A stretch of 64,000 nucleotides of DNA from Agromyces cerinus (GTDB taxonomy: Bacteria > Actinomycetota > Actinomycetes > Actinomycetales > Microbacteriaceae): the NCBI RefSeq assembly GCF_016907835.1, contig NZ_JAFBCT010000001.1:3224001-3288000 (forward strand), given 5' to 3'. Position numbers and translations under genes: made by a program. Under the pieces are notes generated by a model. The model made no database searches. It was given only the letters and a program-made list of their open reading frames with translations, and was not told where the DNA came from. Positions within the stretch are counted from its first letter, which is position 1; every line of letters begins with the position of its first letter. Of the stretch, positions 51,913 through 60,745 are shown piece by piece.

Positions 51913-54162
51913 TCACTCGATGCGGGCGAGCGGCTCCTCCTCGTCAGCGGTCTCCTCGGGCAGCGGCGGCGCCCAGAACCTGAAGTAGAGGTAGACCGCG
52001 ATGGCGGCCAGTCCGAAGGTCGCCACGACGACGATCCACAGCCAGAGCGCGCCGCCGAGCTCGCGCCAGTGCCCCTCCCAGGCCGCCACTCCGATGACGA
52101 AGATCACGGTGACGGTGAGGTAGAACGCCCCCCAGAGCAGCTTCGAATGGGCGAACAGCAGCTCACCCGAGAGCAGCTTGAACGGCATCAGGTCGATCAG
52201 GAGCAGCACGATTCCCTCGGTCGTGATGGCGACGAGCGTCTCGACGACGAGCGCCCCGACGAAGTCGTGCGGCTCGCCGTGAGCCGTCAGCATGCTGAAG
52301 CCGACCCATGCCGCCAGACCGAAGACGATGATGATCGACGAGCGGATCGCCACCGCTCGCCAGGCGTACTGCTTCATCGCGGGTTGCGGCATCGAGAGGC
52401 CCATCACCAAGCCGATGAGGAAGCCGGGCGAGAACTCGAGGGCACGCGACGCGATCACGCCGAGGAGCGTGAGGATCAGGCCAAGGGGGCGCAGGCTCAC
52501 CGTCGTCAGGACCGACCAGCGCTGCTTGAGGATGAATCCGGTGAGCCACGTCGAGACGAAGAACACGAAGAACATCGCGATGGCCGCGGCGAGGATGAGC
52601 CTGAGCGAGTGATCGTTGAACCCGAAGTGCGGATCGCCGAAGCCGAACAGCACGGCGGTCAGGAGAACGAGCCCGAGGCCCGCGATCGCCGACTCCTTCG
52701 TCATCCATGCAGACAGGGCGACGAACCACGCAGGCCGTCGAAAGCGCGCCAGTGGCCCGCTGAAGCGCTCGTACTGCTCCGCGATCGTCGCGTTCAAGAG
52801 ATGCGCGGGCACGGCAGCCAGGATGATCAGCACGAGGCCGATGGAGAACGCGGAGGCGACCGCCGCGGGATTCGACACGACGTCCTGGATGCGCTGGAGC
52901 GCGCCGGTGAGCATGTTCGGCGCGACCTCGCCCTCCGCATGCTCGGCGGGGTGCTCCTCCTCGGCGACGGGCTCGTGTTCGGGCTCCGCCTCCGCGACGG
53001 CGGCGGGCGGCGCGGCGGGCCCGGGGCGCGCCTCGGCGGCGACCACGGCGCTCAACGGCACGGCGGCCACCGGAGCCACCCGGCCGTCCACGAATCCGCG
53101 GACCGGGGCGGCGGCGACCGGGGCGACGACGGGCGCCACGACCGGCGCGCGCGCGGGCGGGTCGACGGGCGGACTCCCGGGCGGACTGACGATCGTGACG
53201 ACCGCCTCCTTCTGCGCCGAAGTGATGCCCGCGCCGGACAACGTCACGACGATGCGGTGCTGGCCGGGTTGCACGTCGTGCGGGATCGTCGCCGTGGCCG
53301 AGAACCTGCCGTCGCCGCCGACGGTGGCCGTCGCGAGGGTCACCGGGTCGGAGTGCAGCTCGACGAGCACGTTCAGTCCGGGCGGAAGGCCCGCGGCCCT
53401 GACGGAGAAGGTGGTGCCCGGCCGGATGGATCTCAGGTCGATGCCGTCGAGGGAGAAGCTCCAGTTCGGGTCCAGCCGGATCGGCGCCGCCACGACGCCG
53501 GTCGCCGCACTCGGCGCCGACAGTGCGCCGGCGCGGTACCCCGATGCCGTCTGCTCGCCGCGCGACCGCGTGTTCTCCTCGATCGCGCTGAACGCGGCAT
53601 CCGCGCCGTTGCGGCCGGCCACGCGGCAGCTCCAGTGCCCCGACTCGTCGATCGGGACGTCGCAGACCCGGTTCCCGGCGGCGGCGGAGACGGTGACCGT
53701 GTCGCCGGGCGCACCCGTGCCGCCGAGCGCGACCGAGCCGTCGGCGGCGAGGGCGGCCGTGTCGATCGATGGCGGTGCCGGCACGACGATGTACTCGTCG
53801 ATCGACAGCTTGCCGGGCGTGTACCCGTGCCCGTTGCCGTGGCTCTGCTCGGTGAGCAGCCGCCAGGCGCCGGCGCCGAGGCCGCTGAACGTGCAGTGCA
53901 CGGGGGCGGAATGCCGGTCGCTTCGGTCGCTGCCGCAGGCATCGACGACGGCCCCGCCCGACAGCCGGAGGAGACTCACCGCGGCCACATGCGATCCCTT
54001 GCCCGGCACCGCGTCGACGGTCACCTCCGCAGGCGCGAAGGCGTACGAGACGACCGGGGGCTTCGGTCCCTGTCCGGTCGCGGACGCCGGGACGGCACTC
54101 AGCAGCACGGTGCCGAGGGCCAGCCAGACCGCGGCCACGGCCGATGCGACGGGACGGAGCAT
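51913..54162 (-). CDS. Large membrane protein with Ig-like ectodomain, unknown function
   Basis: This 749-residue protein has a signal peptide (about 1-28, ending VPASA), an extracellular beta-rich region to about residue 330 with two Ig-like modules (PPSIDTAALAADGSVALGGTG; AAGLPPGLNVLVELHSDPV), a Pro/Ala/Val/Glu low-complexity linker (about 330-420), then about nine membrane helices and an acidic tail. The membrane part includes HLLNATIAEQYERFSGPLAR and LSMPQPAMKQYAWR. No catalytic motif is recognised. GGGGGG lies 6 nt before the ATG. Unlike most of the window, it has no identifiable family. Confidence 0.78.
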   Translation of the reverse strand: MLRPVASAVAAVWLALGTVLLSAVPASATGQGPKPPVVSYAFAPAEVTVDAVPGKGSHVAAVSLLRLSGGAVVDACGSDRSDRHSAPVHCTFSGLGAGAWRLLTEQSHGNGHGYTPGKLSIDEYIVVPAPPSIDTAALAADGSVALGGTGAPGDTVTVSAAAGNRVCDVPIDESGHWSCRVAGRNGADAAFSAIEENTRSRGEQTASGYRAGALSAPSAATGVVAAPIRLDPNWSFSLDGIDLRSIRPGTTFSVRAAGLPPGLNVLVELHSDPVTLATATVGGDGRFSATATIPHDVQPGQHRIVVTLSGAGITSAQKEAVVTIVSPPGSPPVDPPARAPVVAPVVAPVAAAPVRGFVDGRVAPVAAVPLSAVVAAEARPGPAAPPAAVAEAEPEHEPVAEEEHPAEHAEGEVAPNMLTGALQRIQDVVSNPAAVASAFSIGLVLIILAAVPAHLLNATIAEQYERFSGPLARFRRPAWFVALSAWMTKESAIAGLGLVLLTAVLFGFGDPHFGFNDHSLRLILAAAIAMFFVFFVSTWLTGFILKQRWSVLTTVSLRPLGLILTLLGVIASRALEFSPGFLIGLVMGLSMPQPAMKQYAWRAVAIRSSIIIVFGLAAWVGFSMLTAHGEPHDFVGALVVETLVAITTEGIVLLLIDLMPFKLLSGELLFAHSKLLWGAFYLTVTVIFVIGVAAWEGHWRELGGALWLWIVVVATFGLAAIAVYLYFRFWAPPLPEETADEEEPLARIE

Positions 54163-54566
54163 TCAGATCCCCCCAGATTCGATGGATCGAAGCGATCGAA
54201 CGGAAGGGCGCTCAGCCGGGCAGCGCATTGCTGCGGGGATGGCTCGAGAGTATGCCTCGACCGAGATGTGCGCGACCCCCCGCCAGGGGGGCGCGCACCG
54301 TCGAGCGGATGCCTCACAGCTCACGCATATCATGACGCATGCTCATGAACAACCGTGCATGAGATCCGCCCCGCACGCAGTGCGAACGCGCATGATCGAC
54401 GCGAATTCGCAGAGCTGCGCAACAGACATGCGTCGTGGTTCGGAAATGCTCTCCCAGCTCTTCCATAGGCGCCGCCTCGCACGGCAGTATTCCGAGTACG
54501 TTCGCCCACCGACGGACGTCGTACGCGCCCCGCGGTCACCTCCACGGGGCGCTCGAAGGGAGAAGC
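54163..54566. other. Divergent intergenic region between the 749-residue protein and the M6 peptidase
   Basis: A 404-bp gene-free stretch. It holds a strong hairpin (54268-54298), a CTCATG/CATGAG inverted repeat (54342-54363, 10-nt spacer) and the GAAGGGAG ribosome site of the M6 gene near 54555. Promoters for both flanking genes must lie here but no hexamer pair is convincing. No small gene is supported. Confidence 0.5.
54268..54298. other. Strong hairpin in the divergent region
   Basis: GTGCGCG-A-CCCCCC, loop GCCA, then GGGGGG-CGCGCAC: 13 base pairs with one bulged A. It has terminator strength, but it is upstream of both flanking genes, so its role is unclear. Confidence 0.6.
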
Positions 54567-57407
54567 ATGTCTGGATTCACGGGCCGCGCGCGGAGGCGCG
54601 CGGTTGCGGTCATCCCGGTATTCGCGCTCGCTGCCACCGGTCTGGTGTCATTCGGCGCTACGGGAGCGGTCGCTGCTGAATCGCCGGTGTCGCCACCGGT
54701 GATCAGCGATTCCGAGTACTACATGAACTACGCCGCACCTCGCATCGAGGGCCAGTTCGACACCGACGGCGAAGTCCTCGTCGATGGCGCGACGGCGAAG
54801 TCGGCACCGCAGGTTCAGGCCGACGCCGAGGCGTTCGACGCGAAGTACTCGCAGGGCAACCCGATCGCGGCGAAGGGGCTCGCCACGCTGGAGGCGAAGT
54901 CGATCGCCACGGGCAAGAACCCCAAGGAGCTGAAGCAGCCCAAGAAGGACAAGAAGCCCAAGAAGTCGAACTTCAAGCAGGCCGAGTCCACGCAGGAAGC
55001 GAAGCTCCTCACGATCCTCGTCGAGTTCGACGAGAACGCGAACGACGACTTCAGCGACACCTACGTGCCGACCGAGTTCGGCTCGAAGCAGTGCATGCCC
55101 GGCAACGTGCAGAACGGCCCGACGCACAACGGCATCCCGAACCCGGCCGACTACGAGCTCGAGGACAACAACTCGATGTGGGTGCCCGACTTCTCGTCGG
55201 AGCACTTCAACAAGATGCTCTTCACCGACGAAGGCATCACCGAGCGAGTGCGCACCGACCTCACCGGGCCCGACGGCAAGCCCGGCTTCGACATCTCCGG
55301 CTACACGATGAAGTCGATGTACGAGGAGATGTCCCGCGGCGCCTACACCGTCACCGGTGAGGCCACCCCGTGGATCACCGTGCCGCACTCCGAGGCCTGG
55401 TACGGCGCGAGCACCTGCTTCCTGAACGACGAAGGCGTCTACGAGGCCGGCGAGATCCAGGACCAGCAGGGTCACCCCGACAACCCCAAGGGGCCGGGCC
55501 AGCTGCCGATCGACGCAGTCGCAGCACTCGCACAGGCGCAGCCCGACTTCCCGTGGGCCGACTACGACATCGAAGACCAGGGCGACCGCGACGGCGACGG
55601 CGACTTCAACGAGCCCGACGGCGTCATCGACCACGTCGTGCTCGTGCACGCCGGTGAAGACAAGTCCGGTGGCGGCGGCGCGCAGGGCACCTACGCAGTC
55701 TGGGCGCACTCCTCGGCTGTCGCCGGCGGCGCGGACATCCCGGGCACCGACCTCCAGCTGTCGAACTACATCGTGCAGCCCGAGGACTCGGGCGTCGGCG
55801 TGTTCGCACACGAGTACGGCCACGACCTCGGCCTGCCCGACCTGTACGACACCTCGAACCAGGGCAACTCCGACGTCGACTTCTGGGACCTCATGAGCTC
55901 CGGCTCGCACTCCGGCCCCATCTTCCAGTCGATGCCGACCCACATGGGCATCTGGGACAAGTGGGTGCTCGGCTGGGTCGACCCCGTGGTGATGAACCCC
56001 GGTGACGACACCGAGACCATCAAGGTCGGCCAGACGTCCCGCGCACCCAAGGGCACCGAGGACGGCGTGAAGGTCAACCTTCCCGACAAGGTCGTCACCC
56101 TGGCCGAGCCGGCCAGCGGCGAGAACATGTGGTACACCGGAGCCGACCAGGACTGGGGCGACATCCGCATCGCCCGCACGGTCGACGTCCCGACCGACGC
56201 GAAGTTCTGGATGAGCAACAACTTCGTCATCGAGGAGGACTGGGACTTCGGCTTCGTCGAGGTCTCGACCGACGGCGGCGACACGTGGACCGACGTCAAG
56301 GTCTACAACGAAGACGGCACCGAGGCCACCACGGCCGAGGGCTACCCCGACCCGAACGGCAACCTTCACACCTTCGGTGACAAGAAGTACGGCCTCACGG
56401 GCAGCTCCGACGGTTGGGCTCGCCAGTACGTCGACCTCTCGGCATATGCCGGCACCACGGTCGGGGTGCGCCTGCGCCTCGCCACCGATGCCGCATTCCA
56501 GGAGCGCGGATGGTTCGCCGACGACTTCGCCGTCACGAGCGGAGCGACCGAGGTCTGGGCCGACGACGTCGAGAGCGGCGACAACGGCTGGACCGCCGAG
56601 GTCACCACCTTCGCCGACACGACCGGCCCCGGCTGGCGTATCGACACGGGCACGTCGAGCAAGGCGCAGTACTACATGGTGGAGTGGCGCAACTTCGACG
56701 GGTTCGACGAGGGCCTGAAGTACGGCTACAACTCGGTGTACAGCGCCGGTGCGTGGAAGGTCGAGAAGGTCGCGTACAACGCTCCCGGAGCGCTGGTCTG
56801 GTACCGCGACACGACCTACGGCAACACCAACCACGTGCGCACCAACGAGACGGCACTGCCGAGCTACGGGGCGAAGGGCGGGCTGCTGCTCGTCGACAGC
56901 CACTTCGACCCGCTGCGTCGCACCGGTGACGCCGCCGCGGCCGACGGCACGCTGCAGCACAACCTGCCGTCGCGTGCGCAGTCCTCCGACGTCGCCTTCG
57001 GCCTCACCCCGACGCACGCCTTCACGGAGTGCATCGCGGGTGCGGAGCTGACGACCGAGTACTGCACCGACATCCCGTCGCGCGCGCCGGTGAGCACCTT
57101 CACCGACGACCTCGGCTGGACCTCGGGCCTCGAGGTGCTTCCCGACGGTCGACTGGCCCGCCGCTTCCGCGACGGTTCGGCAGTCGTTCCGTCGCTCGGA
57201 AACGCCCCGTACAGCACGCGGATCGTCGACTTCGACGGCAACCCGCTGACCGACCTGTACGGCGCGGCCAGCCCGCTCGGCGGCGTCTTCGGCACCGGCA
57301 ACCCCGGTGACGACGGCGTTGGCTACGGCACCGTGATCGAGGTGAAGAAGGCGTTCAAGGGCAACCAGTCGGCGCTCATCACGATCACCCCGCCTACCGC
57401 AGGCTGA
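54567..57407 (+). CDS. Secreted M6-family (immune inhibitor A-like) metallopeptidase
   Basis: This 946-residue protein has a signal peptide (about 1-36, ending AVAAES), a propeptide-like Lys-rich segment (PKKDKKPKK near 130), then the catalytic domain with H415-E-Y-G-H-D-L-G-L-P-D, the HExxHxxGxxD-type zinc site, and the downstream FWDLMSSGSHSG. Beta-sandwich domains with paired WADD segments (DDFAVTSGATEVWADDVESG) follow, as in InhA. GDRDGDGDFNEPDG is a Ca-binding-type loop. It degrades extracellular proteins. ATG 54567 has GAAGGGAG upstream. Confidence 0.93.
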   Translation: MSGFTGRARRRAVAVIPVFALAATGLVSFGATGAVAAESPVSPPVISDSEYYMNYAAPRIEGQFDTDGEVLVDGATAKSAPQVQADAEAFDAKYSQGNPIAAKGLATLEAKSIATGKNPKELKQPKKDKKPKKSNFKQAESTQEAKLLTILVEFDENANDDFSDTYVPTEFGSKQCMPGNVQNGPTHNGIPNPADYELEDNNSMWVPDFSSEHFNKMLFTDEGITERVRTDLTGPDGKPGFDISGYTMKSMYEEMSRGAYTVTGEATPWITVPHSEAWYGASTCFLNDEGVYEAGEIQDQQGHPDNPKGPGQLPIDAVAALAQAQPDFPWADYDIEDQGDRDGDGDFNEPDGVIDHVVLVHAGEDKSGGGGAQGTYAVWAHSSAVAGGADIPGTDLQLSNYIVQPEDSGVGVFAHEYGHDLGLPDLYDTSNQGNSDVDFWDLMSSGSHSGPIFQSMPTHMGIWDKWVLGWVDPVVMNPGDDTETIKVGQTSRAPKGTEDGVKVNLPDKVVTLAEPASGENMWYTGADQDWGDIRIARTVDVPTDAKFWMSNNFVIEEDWDFGFVEVSTDGGDTWTDVKVYNEDGTEATTAEGYPDPNGNLHTFGDKKYGLTGSSDGWARQYVDLSAYAGTTVGVRLRLATDAAFQERGWFADDFAVTSGATEVWADDVESGDNGWTAEVTTFADTTGPGWRIDTGTSSKAQYYMVEWRNFDGFDEGLKYGYNSVYSAGAWKVEKVAYNAPGALVWYRDTTYGNTNHVRTNETALPSYGAKGGLLLVDSHFDPLRRTGDAAAADGTLQHNLPSRAQSSDVAFGLTPTHAFTECIAGAELTTEYCTDIPSRAPVSTFTDDLGWTSGLEVLPDGRLARRFRDGSAVVPSLGNAPYSTRIVDFDGNPLTDLYGAASPLGGVFGTGNPGDDGVGYGTVIEVKKAFKGNQSALITITPPTAG

Positions 57408-57428
57408 TCCAGCGACACGCACGACGAC

Positions 57429-57463
57429 GAGGCGTCGGCTCCCTTCGGGGGGTCGGCGCCTCG
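57429..57463 (+). terminator. Probable terminator after the M6 peptidase gene
   Basis: GAGGCGTCGG and TCGGCGCCTC pair imperfectly around a CCCTTCGGGG apical hairpin, 21 bp past the stop. Confidence 0.6.
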
Positions 57464-57510
57464 CCGCATCTCCACCGGACGCCGGTGCAGCGAGCAGACC
57501 CGCCGGCCGT

Positions 57511-57516
57511 ACACTG
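57511..57516 (+). promoter_or_regulatory. -10 hexamer TACACT for the DUF2804 gene
   Basis: TACACT lies 24 nt before the GTG, leaving a short leader that contains the GAGGAGG ribosome site. Confidence 0.5.
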
Positions 57517-57540
57517 GCCGACGACGCACGAGGAGGTGCC

Positions 57541-58581
57541 GTGAACGACGCCCGAACCGCGCTCACGCATGAGCGCGAGATCACCGAGCCCGTCTCGCTG
57601 ACGCTGCCGAACGGCAGGCTGAACCCCGCGGCAGTCGGGTGGACGCGGCATCCGCTGCACGACACCTCCGGAATCGGCGCCCGCGGCAGGGGCACGGGGC
57701 GCAACAAGCGCTGGGAGTACTGGGGCATCACGACCCCCGACCACATCGTCGCCGTGACGGTCGCCATGCTCGACTACGCGACGCTGAACCAGGTGTGGGT
57801 GTTCGACCGGGCCGCCGCGACCGACATCGACGCGAGCGCGATCACCCCGCTCTCCCGCGGCGTCGACCTGCCCGGCTCGCTCGGCGAGGGCGATGGGGCG
57901 CGGCCCGCGACGGCACGGGTACCGGGCATCGAGACGACGATCACCGACTCGGCCTCGGGCACCCGCATCGTCGCGACGACGAAGCGCGTCGCGATCGACA
58001 TCGTCGCCGAACGGCCCGACGGTCACGAGGCGCTCGGCGTCGTCGTGCCGTGGAGCGACACGAGGTTCCAGTACACGGTGAAGGATGTCGCGCGGCCCGC
58101 CCGCGGCACGGTCACGATCGACGGGGTGACCCACGAACTGCCCGCCGGCGAGAGCTGGGCGGTGCTCGACCACGGGCGCGGCCGATGGCCGTACTCGATG
58201 CGCTGGCACTGGGGCGCCGCATCGGGCATCGAGCACGGGCGACGCCTCGGGCTGCAGCTCGGCGGCCTCTGGACCGACGGCACCGGATCGACCGAGAATG
58301 CGCTCTCGGTCGACGGGCGACTGCACAAGCTCGGCGCCGAGCTCGACTGGCGCTTCGACCCGAGCGACTGGCTGCGACCGTGGACGATCACCGGCGACCG
58401 CGTCGACGTGATCTTCACGCCGTTCCACGACCGGTACGCGAAGACCGCGCTCGGGGTCATCCACACCGAGACGCACCAGTGCTTCGGCACCTATCGCGGC
58501 ACGGTGACGGATGACTCGGGCACGGCGGTGCCCGTCGAAGCCCTGCTGGGCTGGGCGGAGTTCGTGAAGAACCGCTGGTAG
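57541..58581 (+). CDS. DUF2804 family protein
   Basis: This 346-residue protein matches the DUF2804 pattern: an early NKRWEYWGITTPDHIVAVTVAMLDY, a central WAVLDHGRGRWPYSMRWHWGAA and a late DVIFTPFHDRYAKTALGVIHTETHQCFGTYRG. No signal peptide is seen. Function is unknown; a lipocalin/tocopherol-cyclase-like beta fold has been suggested for the group. The GTG start has GAGGAGG 5 nt upstream and a TACACT -10 at 57511, so this gene has a conventional leader. Confidence 0.88.
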   Translation: MNDARTALTHEREITEPVSLTLPNGRLNPAAVGWTRHPLHDTSGIGARGRGTGRNKRWEYWGITTPDHIVAVTVAMLDYATLNQVWVFDRAAATDIDASAITPLSRGVDLPGSLGEGDGARPATARVPGIETTITDSASGTRIVATTKRVAIDIVAERPDGHEALGVVVPWSDTRFQYTVKDVARPARGTVTIDGVTHELPAGESWAVLDHGRGRWPYSMRWHWGAASGIEHGRRLGLQLGGLWTDGTGSTENALSVDGRLHKLGAELDWRFDPSDWLRPWTITGDRVDVIFTPFHDRYAKTALGVIHTETHQCFGTYRGTVTDDSGTAVPVEALLGWAEFVKNRW

Positions 58582-58624
58582 CGGCATCCGCTCGGCTCGC
58601 TCGAACTCGCGTCGCGATCGGCAG

Positions 58625-58638
58625 GCCGGGCGCCCGGC
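58625..58638. terminator. Possible bidirectional terminator between convergent genes
   Basis: GCCGGGCGCCCGGC is a perfect 14-bp palindrome ending just before the DUF389 stop. It can fold as a compact hairpin. Confidence 0.4.
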
Positions 58639-59598
58639 TCAGCTGCGAGGCGTGTGCAACCGCTCCTGCCGCCGCCGGAACGCCCGCCGCTGCACCTCGA
58701 GCTGCACCGAGAGCGTCAGCACGCCACCCGTGACGATGGCGACGAGGTTGATGCCGAGCTGCACGGCGGCGCTCCCGGCCTGCGCCCACTCGCCCGCCGC
58801 GATGCCGACCGCGATCGCACCCGCAGCGGGGATCGTCGTCACCGAGATGAGCACGCCGATGAGCGCGCCGGACTTCGCCGAGGTCAGCGAGAGCACCCCC
58901 GCGATGCCCGCGAGGAAGCCGACGACGTAGCTGAGGGCGTTCGGCTGCCAGATGAACTCGGTGAGCGGATGGCTCGCCTCGAGCGGATCCACGGGGAACA
59001 GGCCGATCGCCTGCTGCAGGAGCGCGAAGCCGATCGTCACGACGATGGCGCCGACGTAGCCGATGAGCAGGGTCGCCGTCGAGCGCCACACCACTCGTGG
59101 GCGCCGGCGCACGATGCCGACCGCGATCGCGGCGAGCGGCCCGAAGTCGGGGCCGACCACCATCGCGCCGACGATGAGGATGGGCTGATCGGTCACGACG
59201 CCGACCGCGGCGATGAGCGTCGCGACCGTCATGAACACGAGGAACGTCGCCGAGAGTCGCACCTCGTCGTCGGTGCGCGCCTCGACCTCCTCCCACACCA
59301 CCGCGTCGTCATCGTTGCCGAAGACCGCCGCAGCGCTGCGACGGCGCTGGCGGCCGAGCGCGAGGTCGACCGACTCGATCGCGATCGATCCCTGCTGGTC
59401 GAGCCCGACCGCGTGCAGCTGCGCGAGCAGTCCGCTCGCGGCGTCGCGGTCGACGTCGCAGAGGAGCACGTCGCCCGCGGGGTCGAGACCCGCCCCGGGC
59501 AGGGAGATGAGGTTCGAGACGGGTGAGTCCGCAGCACGCAGCACGCCATCGACGTCGGCGCGCAGCGGAGTCGGGACGATCATCCTCAGGTGCAGCAC
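58639..59598 (-). CDS. DUF389 family membrane protein
   Basis: This 319-residue protein has an N-terminal soluble alpha/beta part (1-110) and six to seven membrane helices. The DUF389 core is visible: FLVFMTVATLIAAVGVVTDQPILIVGAMVVGPDFGPLAAI, then ALLQQ and LSLTSAKSGALIGVLISVTTIPAAG. Function is unknown. The GTG at 59598 follows CAGACT by 6 nt without a ribosome site; ATG 59583 is an alternative start. Confidence 0.9.
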   Translation of the reverse strand: MLHLRMIVPTPLRADVDGVLRAADSPVSNLISLPGAGLDPAGDVLLCDVDRDAASGLLAQLHAVGLDQQGSIAIESVDLALGRQRRRSAAAVFGNDDDAVVWEEVEARTDDEVRLSATFLVFMTVATLIAAVGVVTDQPILIVGAMVVGPDFGPLAAIAVGIVRRRPRVVWRSTATLLIGYVGAIVVTIGFALLQQAIGLFPVDPLEASHPLTEFIWQPNALSYVVGFLAGIAGVLSLTSAKSGALIGVLISVTTIPAAGAIAVGIAAGEWAQAGSAAVQLGINLVAIVTGGVLTLSVQLEVQRRAFRRRQERLHTPRS

Positions 59599-59604
59599 CG
59601 TGCC

Positions 59605-59610
59605 AGTCTG
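59605..59610 (-). promoter_or_regulatory. -10-like CAGACT for the DUF389 gene, leaderless type
   Basis: Minus-strand order is CAGACT-GGCACG-GTG. The first base departs from TAnnnT, so this is weaker than the others. Confidence 0.4.
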
Positions 59611-59646
59611 GCGCGAGCGGATGGCTCGGCCGCCGCGCCGCGCGGA

Positions 59647-60291
59647 TCAGGTGGCGAGGAGTCCGTCGAGCAGACGGTCGAGGCCCCACGCGAACGCCGA
59701 GGGCTCGGCGCCGTCTGCCATGAGGTGCGCGGTCGCCTCGGTGAGCGGGTGGCTCGCGGCATCCGACCACAGCGCGCCGGCCGTCGACGTGTCGGCGGCG
59801 GTCTCGACCTCGTCGACCCGCTCGGCGGCGTCGAGGGCGGCGACGCCGAGCACGTGGGCACGTACGGCGTAGGCGGCACGAGCGGCGTCGTCCTGCGACA
59901 TCCCCTCGGCCATGAAGCCGGCGATGAGGGTTTCGTTGAGGCCGAGCGCGTGGCGCCCGTCGAGCGGGCCGCTCGTGACGAGCACCATGGCGCCGGTGTG
60001 CTCGGCGATGCGCGCACGCAGGGCCGCGGCGAGCGCGTGCACGCGTTCGCGCCAGGCGACGCCGGGATCGGCGGCCGCGGCCAGGTCGAGGCTCGACAGG
60101 AGCTCCTCGACCATCGCGCGCAGCAGCGCGTTCTTCGACGGGAAGTAGGTGTAGATCGCCGTGGGCGTGAGGCCGAGTGCCGCGGCGACGCCGCGCACGG
60201 AGACGGCGGCGAAGCCCTTCTGCTCGAGGATCTCGAACGCCGCATCGACGATGTCGACCTGGCTGACGCTGCGCCTCGGTCCGGGTTTCAT
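59647..60291 (-). CDS. TetR-family transcriptional regulator
   Basis: This 214-residue protein has a TetR DNA-binding domain (QVDIVDAAFEILEQKGFAAVSVRGVAAALGLTPTAIYTYFPSKNALLRAMV, about 9-58) and a helical ligand domain. GAGGAG lies 4 nt before ATG 60291; a longer in-frame start adds residues unrelated to the family. It follows the ABM gene of the sugar ABC operon by 100 bp on the same strand and could be read through from it or regulate DUF389. The ligand is unknown. Confidence 0.9.
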   Translation of the reverse strand: MKPGPRRSVSQVDIVDAAFEILEQKGFAAVSVRGVAAALGLTPTAIYTYFPSKNALLRAMVEELLSSLDLAAAADPGVAWRERVHALAAALRARIAEHTGAMVLVTSGPLDGRHALGLNETLIAGFMAEGMSQDDAARAAYAVRAHVLGVAALDAAERVDEVETAADTSTAGALWSDAASHPLTEATAHLMADGAEPSAFAWGLDRLLDGLLAT

Positions 60292-60391
60292 GGTGCTCCT
60301 CGTGGGTCCGGGCGCAGGATTCGGCGCTCCGACCATTCTCCCGGGTTGCATCGCCCCTTCCGCACCTCCCGTGGTCGACTGCGCGGCGCCG

Positions 60392-60745
60392 TCAGGCGAT
60401 CGACCTGAGGAAGGTCAGCATCGATGCCGGCTCCTCGATGAGCGGAGCGAGCGCCGAGTTGAACGCTGCACCGTGCCGAGCGGCGAGATGCGCTGCGAAC
60501 GCCTCGCTGTCGCGGTAGACCTCGCTGACGATGAAGCGGCTGCCCGCCGCGACCGGCTCGGCAACCCCCGGCCTGCCGACCGAGGGCGCCTCGACCCGAT
60601 GCGGCGTGAAGTCGAGGCATCCCGGCTCCTGGCGCACCTCGCCCGTGAAGGCGAGGAGAAGGCGTTCCACCTCCTCCTCGCACCCCGGCCTGGCAGTGAA
60701 CTCAGCCACGAGTTCGACCCGAGCCGAGCCATTCGTCACCGTCAT
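60392..60745 (-). CDS. Antibiotic biosynthesis monooxygenase (ABM)-domain protein
   Basis: This 117-residue single-domain protein has the ABM ferredoxin-like fold pattern: VELVAEFTARPGCEEEVERLL, QEPGCLDFTPHRV and SRFIVSEVYRDSEAFAAHLA. Small ABM proteins act as cofactor-free quinol oxygenases, or as aldose-handling proteins in sugar loci. Its ATG overlaps the stop of the sugar ABC ATPase gene, so it is translationally coupled to that transporter, which favours a role in metabolism of the imported substrate. Confidence 0.87.
   Translation of the reverse strand: MTVTNGSARVELVAEFTARPGCEEEVERLLLAFTGEVRQEPGCLDFTPHRVEAPSVGRPGVAEPVAAGSRFIVSEVYRDSEAFAAHLAARHGAAFNSALAPLIEEPASMLTFLRSIA

Noticed and set aside
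54648..57767. Very long open frame on the minus strand opposite the M6 peptidase
   Set aside because: It is a GC-rich antisense shadow: Val/Arg-rich, no domain, no start signal, and the plus strand codes a clear M6 peptidase with signal peptide and zinc motif.
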